Positions 54,848 through 64,000 of a stretch of DNA of 64,000 nt are shown here, piece after piece. Position numbers and translations under genes: made by a program. The number at the start of each line of letters is the position of its first letter. Position 1 is the stretch's first letter. Below the pieces are notes generated by a model. The model was given only the letters and a program-made list of their open reading frames with translations. It made no database searches and was not told the origin of the DNA. Source of the DNA: Botryotinia globosa (lineage: Eukaryota > Ascomycota > Leotiomycetes > Helotiales > Sclerotiniaceae); contig RCSZ01000003.1 of assembly GCA_014898425.1 (NCBI GenBank), positions 1,674,001-1,738,000 on the forward strand. The letters run 5' to 3'.

Positions 54848-57800
54848 AGCTGTATGTTGTAGGAAGATAAATGCCTATGAAAGCCCTAAGAATGATGACG
54901 CCAATGAAATTCTTCTGCAATCTCATGTTGAAATTATGACACTATGATCATACCACGAACTAGCTAGTATAGGCCTTGCTACTACAGCCAGTTAATCTCT
55001 CGTTGTTCATAATTTCAATAGTTTGAAATCTGCAGTCATAAGATATCTGGGGTTTTATCATCAAGCACTACACTCATCCTACGTCTTTGTATGCACCATA
55101 AGTGACGTTAGCCAAGCAATATTTCATCATTTTTCTAGAGAATTCGATCCTTCAAATCATTAAGGCTCTGATAGCTCAAACCATCTGGAAAATTAGATTC
55201 CAATAATATTTGCTTCGGCAAAATGTGAAATTTCAACGTGAAGACACCATGATACGGGCATTTGACTGCAGATGATCAATAGATTTTATCTTGGCCCATA
55301 TACTTGAATAAACTGTGGTTCTAGGAGTCAAAATCATGATACTCCCCGTCCAATGTCGGTCTACTATAATGCTATATACTGCCAGATGCCATGATGCTCA
55401 AGTATCGCGCCATACTGAACGCGTAAGATGTGATGATTCGAGAGTCCAGATCCGTTGTGAAATTATAGAGAGCATGCTAGTAGACCACTTCAGTCCATGA
55501 GTCCATGGAGTATTGGACTCAATATATTGAACAAGCCTTTGGAGATGTGGAAAATGCCCGATGATACACACAACCCAATGGTGCTTCCTTGTCTCGTCCA
55601 CTCACTCGAATTGAGCGACTATTGGACTATGAGGGTAATGGACAGTCCTGAACAAATTGAGTCATTGAAATCCAGCGTGTCCATTAACAATGAGTAAATA
55701 TATACAAAGTCTTGTGCAGGAGGTGGAAATAAAAATGAAACACTGTACCGTGTACACACAGTGATTATATATAATCTGCTCAGCAAACCTAATAAAAGCT
55801 TTGGAAAAATAGCAAAGTAGATCTACTACCTCTTCTAGCTTAGTGCAAGTAGTTCATCTCAGTATATGCCTTGCATATTAACAGCAGTTGGTGATGATTT
55901 CTTGGCAGCTACGAATGTTCTAGAAAGTAATATCATTCTTGAAGACTTTGTGATGTCAATGAAGTAATTCGAGTCCAATTGACTTGTAATAGATGCCAGT
56001 CACAGGTTAACATGCAGAGAAACTAACAAAGTAGTTTTCATGCCCTTAGGGGTATGGACAGCTTAATGGTGCTCGAGTCTATTTCCAATTCAATGCAGAC
56101 ACTATTTTACGCTCACGAATATGATTTATTATTTCGATAGACAAGGCCTGGCTCTCGCATCTATATCTGGATAATCTGGGACTGTATGTGGTAAGCGAAA
56201 CTCAGAAAGACTTTAACAGCAGCTAATCAACAGGTTTGACAGATGGCAATAATATTAATCCACCATTCAGACATAAGGTGTACATAGTGCCAAGACAATA
56301 ACATCTTAAGTTCCAGATACTATCCACCAAACAACCAAGTCTACGTATAATAGTGCGCTTAGCTATCTCATAGTTTCATCAATCAGGATTTTGGAATCCC
56401 AATTCAGCATCATTCTTTTCAATCTCCTCGCTAAGTATTCCCCTGACTTCAAGTGCCGGAGTCGGATGAACTGATATGCAGCTGTCAAACAGGGAACTAG
56501 CCCTTTCTGTTGAACTCTGAATCTTTAATTTAGGACTTTGGGATATTGTTTGCAGATCTCAAGTAAGAGAAAATGATTAATCGCTAATTTCAGAAATCTA
56601 GAGAATTAGAATGGAGTTCTAGATTTCTCAGTTTTGATACTTGGCTGGTGACGTGTGTTATGGAACTCTTGATGCTGTTATCAATATTCTATCAGTTCTA
56701 GAACTCTTAAGAATATGACGTCGACACCCATCAACGTCATCACCACAAGAGTTTACGATTGCCTCATCGTCGATAGTCTATCTCGGATCTCTATATCCCA
56801 AGAATGGAGATTGATTCTTGATTCGAGTAGCAATATCAATACATATCTGTTCAGCCAGTTAATTCAAGACAGTTTTTTGATCGAGCTATTGGAGATGCAA
56901 TTGAATTATTAAAAATTATATTCTCTCAAACCAAACCTGATGTTTACTTGCCATTTTCTTCACTCATGATGAGAATCCTGCTGAATATCCTTCCATGAAC
57001 CATTCATTATATTATACATAATATCAGATAAGCATCAACTCATATCACTATCTGACGAATCCAATCAGGGACCAAGTCACGTACGGATGATCAACTCAAG
57101 ATCTCCAGCCGCGATATCGATCCTCCGGGTAATCCCCAGCACCCTTCTAAGTTCAACCCATCACTAGTCCAAGGACTAAACATCTAGCTCATACAGCAGC
57201 CCCACGATGACTACTTGCACACTCACTCCCAAGACAATAGCGCCGCTAAAATACTAATCTGTCCATCTTAGACTCTCCCTAGCCTATTAGTAAAGTTTCT
57301 TTTTGCCCATCAAGATCCATATATAAACCATCAAAACAACCCTCCGCAAACTCAAAAGCGCCAAGGTTCTTAACGTTAACTCCACCCTCCCAAGAAAACA
57401 TAGTACACACTAACACAACAACCACTTGAATCTACCATCTCCCTAACCACTGGCGCCTAAACCTTTCATCATATTTCACCACAAACCCCACAATACTATT
57501 AAGACACTACAAAATCTCCCCCAATTCAACACTACTCCCAACCATCCCCAACTTGCCCTAGCTCGCCCCAAGCAAATGACGCATGTAACCATCTCGACCC
57601 CGCCATCACCCTCACAGCATGCTAACCCACAAATCCACAGATCCACATATAAGGCCAACCGATCGCCTAACATCTCAACAACACCTTCAAGCGCAACTTC
57701 CACGCCCCTCCCACAAATCCTCATCTTCGCACCAACCAACATGAAATAAAAATAGCCCATGTAACCCTTAACTCAACATCCAAGACTTCAATCCTCTTCG

Positions 57801-59059
57801 CCTAGAACATCGAAATTGATTCTAATACTCTACCTAAACTGGTACCTACTTAGCAAGACGAAAAACTACCCCTAAGAGCATGAAAACCAATCTCATCATA
57901 CATTCGTTGTACAATATACGATACACCTATTCAGACTAGCTAGCATCTTTCCTCTCGCCTCCTCAGAACTAACTCACATCACATCACTTCGCTTCGCTTC
58001 ACCAAGCGGTCGCGTATCTATATACTCTGATTAAACGAACGAATCATACGTACACTACTATACTGCTAAACTACTTACTTTACCCACTCTACACACCTAC
58101 ATCTACATACACTCAGCATACTTCCCATCAATTCCCATCCATCCCCTACCAAGTTTGTCTTCCAAGAACTCATCAAACATCAAGCTTTGCCTAACCCTGA
58201 GCCAGATCCAAATAAATCTTGGCAATATTCTAATCTCCTAGCGAGGAAAGAAATTCAACTCATCTATCGAGACTAAAGTTGTGATATCATTGATATCAAT
58301 CACATATAGAATGAATAGCTAAATCAAAACAGAGCTAGTTGGAATATGTCATGACATGAAAATCTTCATCGCACATTTGAATCACCACATAGCATAGCAT
58401 CATAAAAGCAAAAGGTTATTTTAATCCATTGATCTTTGAAATCTATTTACTGGCCCAGCACCATTTATCTGCCTACCAATCCCCCAACGCAAAAGATTTA
58501 TGAATGCATAACAGAGAAGCCTAAAGAAAAGAATGAATTCAAGGATCTAAAATAGTACTGCTGCAGACAGTACTAAACTCATTCATCTGTCTCGTGTGTT
58601 CAGTAATTCGTATTGATCCTCAACTGAAGCGGCCGCATGAAAAAAGAAAGTGAAAAAAGAAAGTATGATCAGAGGTCCATGAACACCGCCAGTCGTTAAC
58701 ACATTATCCCCCGGCAATTTATTTCCCATCTCCAAACGCCAATGTGAACCAACGGATGAAAGACACAAAAAAATTACCCCCATATAATGAATTGTATGTA
58801 ATGCGTGGCCTTCGAATCATTGTCATGCTTGGTCAACTTGGGCATGATGTTGTCCGCAAAGGAATTTGATGCCAGAATTATGCAAATATCAAATGTGGTG
58901 TTCGCCATATATTTATGAGGCGGCCTCAATGCATTGTAATAGAAGGGATAGAATTGCGGTCGGGATTAAAGAAGGCTTTGAATAGCACAATTGGTCTTGG
59001 CTCCAGTAAAAAGGATCGTCAAGACTAACAAATGAATTTCGCTATTCTCAATAGTAATG
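54848..59059. other. gene-poor 4.2-kb convergent region
   Basis: This lies between the 3' ends of RidA (plus) and the kinase gene (minus). I found no gene with recognisable features, nor any clear transposon. The sequence composition is like other intergenic DNA here. Confidence 0.4.
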
Positions 59060-61319
59060 CTATTGCGCAACCATTGACTCCCTCAGATTACTTGGCGGTG
59101 GTTGTTTGTGACGTCGACCAAGTAGAGTTGCTCCATCGAGATTGAGTTCGAAGGCGCCGTTCCTTGGTTTGATATCTCTCTTTGCAGATGCAGTTACCTG
59201 AGCACTGTGCTGTCCATAACCTTTAGCTGGGGCTGCGGATTTTGGATTCAACTGTGTATTTCGCAATGCATCACCGACTTGTGCAACATCTGCCTGCCCA
59301 GATTTGGGTGCCTTTGAAGGCACTCCGTTCTCATCGTAGTTCTCCTCGTCGCTCTCATCGAAATCTTCATCATCGATAGGGTTGAGGGGGTTCAGGGCGG
59401 CAGTTCCTCTATAACCTTGCTTGAAATTCTTCTTTCGCTTGGCTTCCTCTTCTTGTCTGTGAACAGCATAACCGACGTCAAAGACTTCCCGTAAATTGAC
59501 AGCACCGGGACTTCGGAAATCCATACGCCTGCCTGCTCCGGGAGACTCCAAGAGATCAGGGTTGAAGGCTCGCAAGCCACCACCCAATTGGCGTTGGCGT
59601 TCAACGGCTGGAGTAGCCAATGGTGGAGCATCAAGTGCTGCGTATGTAGGCTCCTCGGAACCCTTGATCCAAGGGTGTTGAAGGAATTGATCGATTGTAT
59701 ATCGTTTTTTGGGATCCACAGTTAATAAGTGGGAGACAAGGTCTTGTGCTTGCTTGGAAATTTCATCCCACCATGGCGAGAGGAATGTGTATTGACCCTT
59801 TGCAACCTTTTGAGTCAAAACCGAAATGCTTTCGTCGTAAAATGGCGGGAAACCGCAGAGCAAGGTATAAAGAACGCAACCTAATGCCCACATATCAACA
59901 CTTTTGGAATATCGTTCGTCCTTGACAATCTCTGGCGCTGTGTATCCTACGGTACCACATGGTGTCATGGTTTGAGTATCCCATACGATTTTACTCAAGC
60001 CAAAATCGGCAATCTTGATCCTTCCAATACCACCTGATCCAACACCCTTGATAAATTCACCTTCGTCTTCCTTGTCTTCATCTTCAGCGGATTTTGGTCT
60101 CGGGTTCTTGGTTGGAATGAACGGTATTGGCTCGAACAGAATGTTTTCTGGTTTAATGTCCCTGAAGAGTGACGTCAGTATTTGTGCCGTTGAATGAACG
60201 ACAAACAAAAAAACGAAAGTGGGGGGTTGGGGAGTATCTTCACCTGTGGACGACACCTTTTTCTTCATGAAGATAGTGTAACGCTTCTGCAACTTGTCTA
60301 ATAACATGTCTTGACAAGTCCTCACTAAAGTAAGTAAGGCGGACGATTTGATGGAATAATTCCCCGCCAGGTGCCAACTCTAAAACAAGATAATAATATT
60401 GCTTTGACTCGGAAAATTCGATGAGTTTTATAATGTTAGGATGATCTAGACCACGCATAATGGAAACTTCTTTAAGAATGTTTTGTCTCTAGAAATGATT
60501 TCATGATGTTAGCCATTATTGAATACGATATACATGGAATGTTGTTGACAGGAGAGAGTAAAAATAATTCCGCACCTCCACGCCCTTGGGTTGCTTCTTG
60601 TTGAAGTTCGGATGAAGATGAGCATCTGCCTACCACGCCACACATGTTGGCAAGGTTTCCAAAAAAAAAATCAAAGAGAGGGTGATAATGAAAGATCTCA
60701 GAAGGTACTTACCTGATTGGAGTTCATCTCATATTTTCGGACAACTTTGATGGCCACCTCTCCAGCTTGGCCTTCTAAGTCTCTGGCCTTGTAAACATTG
60801 CTGAATGCTCCATCGCCCATCTTCTCGATAAGTGACCATCTTTCAAGTCCAGGATATCTTGGTAAACGGTTGTTATTCTCATTCGAGGCGGCCACTAGTC
60901 TTGCCAGTTCGTCCTGCCTCGACGAGCTAGATTGTCCTGCCATTTGTTGTTGACCCGCTGCATGTGCAGCTTGATTTGCAGCTTGAGCTCCCCTATTTCT
61001 ATTGTCTTCGTTTGCAACTGAGTATGCGTCACCTCCAGGAACTTGGTGTGCTTGATGAGCCATTACGGTGGGATCTGATTTAGCGTGATGTTGAGGGACA
61101 GCTGGAGCGGCAGGTGCAGCCTTTTTCGTCTCTTCGTTGCCCTTGGCACCTCCCTTGCCTGAATTTGTTATTAGCCTATTGAGTGTTGAGGAAAAGAAGA
61201 AGGTGCCGTTGCCGTAGAAATTAGTAGAAAGAACGAGTGAAGTGTGAAAGGGTTGAAAGGGTTAAGCAAGACATACCCCGGTGAAGGGCATTTTTAATGG
61301 CCTGTGAGATGGAAGACAT
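59060..61319 (-). CDS. Ser/Thr kinase of the Srk1/Rck2 (MAPK-activated) type, ~629 aa
   Basis: Exons 61319-61277, 61158-60713, 60629-60576, 60488-60244 and 60161-59060; phases agree. The catalytic domain shows the P-loop GDGAFSNVYKA, the lysine of VAIKVV, HRDIKPENILF, DFGLSKIV, the activation loop TMTPCGTVGYTAPEIV and DMWALGCVLYTLLCGFPPF. An insert of about 35 acidic residues follows the HRDIKPEN motif. The N-terminus is Gln/Ala-rich and disordered. The C-terminus carries KRDIKPRNGAFELNLDGATL and LGRRHKQPP, a basic/hydrophobic block like the MAPK-docking tail of Srk1 and Rck2. Those kinases are phosphorylated by the stress MAP kinase (Sty1/Hog1) and regulate translation and cell cycle. The same relay is inferred. 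Confidence 0.9.
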
Positions 61320-64000
61320 TTTAGTAAGTAAATGATTCGGATAATTTGATAAACACAATATCCAAATTGCGAGACTTTGAAGAGAAGGGGTGTGTAATCG
61401 GATTCAAATTCCGGTAACAAGTTCAAGGCAAGACAAGAGGGGGGAAAAGATATGAATGAAATTCAAGGATAAGCAAGGATCGGAAATTTTGGCGGCGTGA
61501 TTGGTGATGGTGCAAGGGAGAGGTAACCCAAAAGTATAAATAGTGAAATTTTAATACTGTAATGTAATGTAGGCAGTGCTTTTTAATTGAAAGAGTAGAA
61601 GAATAGGAAAGATGGGTGGTGACAAGGTAGTAGTAGAGTAAAGTAGAGTAAAGTATATGCTCGCTCGTATGTCAACATCAAACAGATGACTCTTTCTGGG
61701 ATATTTTTGAACTTTTTCTTTCAGTTGAACTTGTATGAGAGAGAGATGCTCGTAAGGGATAAGGGATAAGGGATGAGGGATGGATGAGGGATGGATGAGG
61801 GATGGATGAGGGATGGATGAGGGATGAGGGATGATAAATGACGGCCGACTAGGGTAATGTACTTGGTTTGATGTACTTATGACGATGAATTGCCTTTTTT
61901 TTTCCCTTTGTTTTAGTGCTTTCCAATCAAATATAATCTGTCAAGGAGGGTAAGGAGGGTCTGTGGGTGACTTGATTGATTGGCTGTCTGATAAATAAAG
62001 TAACAAGCGATAGGGATTTAGGGATAAATCAATATGATATATATGATATATATGATATATAGATGATATATAGATGGGTTTTTATATCATATATATGAGT
62101 GATGACGATGTTGAGGAGGCAGGTAGTACCCGGGTAGGGAGATTGCTGGATGGCCACCGGTAGATGGATTGACAATTTGCCCTGATGAGTGAATCCATCG
62201 AATGAATACCAAGTAGGTGACTACACTGCTACGACTACTCCCTAGATACATCGACAGATAGATATAGCATTCATCTAGATAGGTCGGGTACCTCCAGCGA
62301 GGTAGATAATCGTCGAGTTGGGCAGGTATCTGTCCCCATTGGGTATCGATTCATATGGCCCTGGAGATTTAGATTTAGATTTCATACTCCGTACATATCT
62401 CTATATCAAGACGGTGTCGATCTAATGTCTATCCGTCCGGAGAAAGAAAAAGGTCCCCATCATAGATAAGTATTGTCCGTCGGTCGAATTTGTATTCGTA
62501 CGAGTGAGTACCGGTCCTTCATTATCTATTTGAATTCCATCTACTCGTACTCGTAGTCTCTCTCGTTCGTACCATCTAGTCGGTAGGTAGATACTTGAAT
62601 CCTAGTACTGTACTGTACTGCCAAATAATCATCATATCGGTCGCCATGGCCACGTGGAGACGCCCCCCTCCGTCCCTCTCCTAAGCCCCTATTGAATATC
62701 AATGGATATCATATCTATCGATCTTGGTTAGCTCTTGAGTCTTGATTAATAAATTTCGATGCAATTGACGTCATTACATACGTCATAAAAAAAGCCTTCT
62801 TGCTCAAGATTGCTTCCGGTCTCTTATCCCCCTCATAAATTACCATGACCATGACCATGACCATCGCAGTCCCATCCTGTACTTAATCTATTTCCCCAGT
62901 CCCACTTCAGCACTAGCTCCATATTTTCTCCAACGTCCCCTCCTCAACTATTTTATTGGTACGACATGGTACTCGTCCTGCCTACTCCACGACTTAGCGG
63001 GATCAAGTTGCCATGGGCAAAGTAGATGGATGCACTGGCTTTGCGTGAGGAGGGAGGGGTATTGGGTTGAAGATATGTAAATGCTGTTACTGTAACAACT
63101 TACAAAAACCAAGTACGCACTGTAACACACAGCATAATTCAAAGTGCATAGCTACATGCACCCCACAAGAAACTTGCAAAAGATCAATCAAGCTCGGAAC
63201 TACCATAAAGAACAACGCAGTGTAATTAGATGCAGGCAGGCATACAGCAACGACAGTATGTTCACGCACCATAGAGGGCACCTGGCTCATAGCGAGTTGC
63301 TACGACGGTTTGTAAGGGTCTGATTTACGTGTGATCGCCGAGATTATCGATAAATGTTTCTAGGAATGCCAGTTCTCCTATTTGGCACAATCAGCCGATA
63401 TCCCATCGTAGTAGAACGCAATGTTGCTTGCCTGAGATGTAACTTGACTCTGTTCCTTGTTGATGAAGTTGTATATGAAAAGCAGATATATATTCAGCTT
63501 CCAAACAACTATGCATTGAGTCTGTAATACCACTCTAGGCCATTCTAGGCTGATATGCTGATAATATGTGATGGGCGTTGATGGGTGGTGGTGGTTGGTG
63601 GTGGTTGGTGGTGGTTGGTACGCGCGGCGTCTGTAATGAGAAGCTCTGTTTAAAAGCGAATTGAGAAAGGGGGGTTTGGCGCTTCACACGAAGAATGCAA
63701 CACCAAATGGTATATTTGAAAGATGGATAACTCGTGAAAATGTTGTGTGAACCTCTTGGATTCGAGCTCTGAGTTTTGACTGCTGTTGAGAAAACATAAT
63801 GAGCGGGAAAACATGCTCTATTTATAGAGAACAAATTGATATTATCACACAAATTTTTTCCAACCAACCTCCATTGCATTATCTGTCCTTTGTAGATAGT
63901 CCAACTCTAGATCACTTAGTGCTAGTGATGATCGCTTTTCCCCAGATCTTCGACGAAAGATAAGTCTACCCAATATTTGAAGCTAGAATTTCGTAGATAT
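61320..64000. other. upstream region of the kinase gene, repeats, no gene called
   Basis: About 2.7 kb. It holds a (GGATGAGGGAT)n tract (61750-61835), GATATATAT repeats near 62030-62090 and a (GGTGGTGGTT)n tract near 63583-63620. A 114-codon minus-strand frame (63879-63535) starts with ATG, but part of it is made by the last repeat and it has no recognisable domain, so it is not called. Confidence 0.4.
61750..61835. repeat. (GGATGAGGGAT)n minisatellite
   Basis: Imperfect 10- to 12-base units of GGGATGAGGGATGGAT type repeat about seven times in the 5' upstream region of the kinase gene. Confidence 0.85.

Noticed and set aside
57476..57760. 94-codon minus-strand frame rich in Gly, Val and Cys
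   Set aside because: It is read from a C/A-rich intergenic stretch; no ATG context, intron or family support.
63535..63879. 114-codon minus-strand frame at the right end
   Set aside because: It has an ATG, but part is encoded by the GGTGGTGGTT minisatellite and no domain or signal is apparent.
1..64000. tRNA genes, CRISPR arrays, prophage
   Set aside because: No intact T-loop/anticodon arrangement, no spaced direct repeats, and the intron-rich genes exclude a prokaryotic context.

Overview
The window is nuclear DNA of a filamentous ascomycete, most likely a leotiomycete of the Botrytis/Sclerotinia type (inferred). Genes carry short 45-60 nt introns with GT..AG ends and CTAAC/CTGAC branch points. 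The fungal-type genes include an AbaA-like TEA factor, Mrd1, an Srk1-type kinase, a DscB-like rhomboid and a fungal ELL. Transposon remains are AT-rich in the way repeat-induced point mutation (RIP) produces. Exon boundaries were set by hand from splice signals, reading phase and family conservation; no search was run.

Layout. 1-240: the start of a broken GMC oxidoreductase gene (minus strand). 381-8654: a complete but heavily mutated Ty1/copia LTR retrotransposon with ~170-bp LTRs and the 5-bp target duplication ATATC. Its reverse transcriptase is split by a second, non-coding AT-rich insert (about 4697-7217) full of simple repeats. 10414-12237: a seven-exon catalase. 12762-14386: an unrecognised protein. 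14716-16327 and 16527-17944: a divergent pair, a MidA/NDUFAF7-type methyltransferase and an MCY1-like cysteine synthase. 19078-20431 and 22069-22762: two decayed O-methyltransferase genes. 23488-24364: a DscB/UBAC2-like rhomboid pseudoprotease. 25370-26590: an unrecognised gene interrupted in its first exon by a 439-bp hAT-type MITE with 16-bp terminal inverted repeats and the 8-bp duplication CATCGCTC. 27412-27987: a small membrane-anchored protein.

The right half holds housekeeping and regulatory genes: an AbaA/TEC1 TEA factor (28733-31556), Mrd1 (32463-35244), dynein light chain LC8 (35888-36581), an ELL-family elongation factor (38651-40824), a DUF2237 protein (47189-48132), a catalytically degenerate RNase III-like protein (49405-50548), a UBA-domain protein (52328-53330), a RidA protein (54182-54847) and an Srk1/Rck2-type kinase (59060-61319). 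Two gene-free stretches (40825-47188 and 54848-59059) make up about 10.5 kb.

The most interesting observations are: a probable C/D-box snoRNA in intron 2 of MRD1 (minus strand, about 34028-34126), with 12 nt complementary to a stretch of 25S rRNA as I recall it; the hAT MITE, whose removal with one target copy restores an exon in frame and with matching splice phase; the nested repeat-rich insert in the copia element; and the RNase III-like protein, which has lost all four catalytic acidic residues. I found no tRNA, rRNA or CRISPR array.
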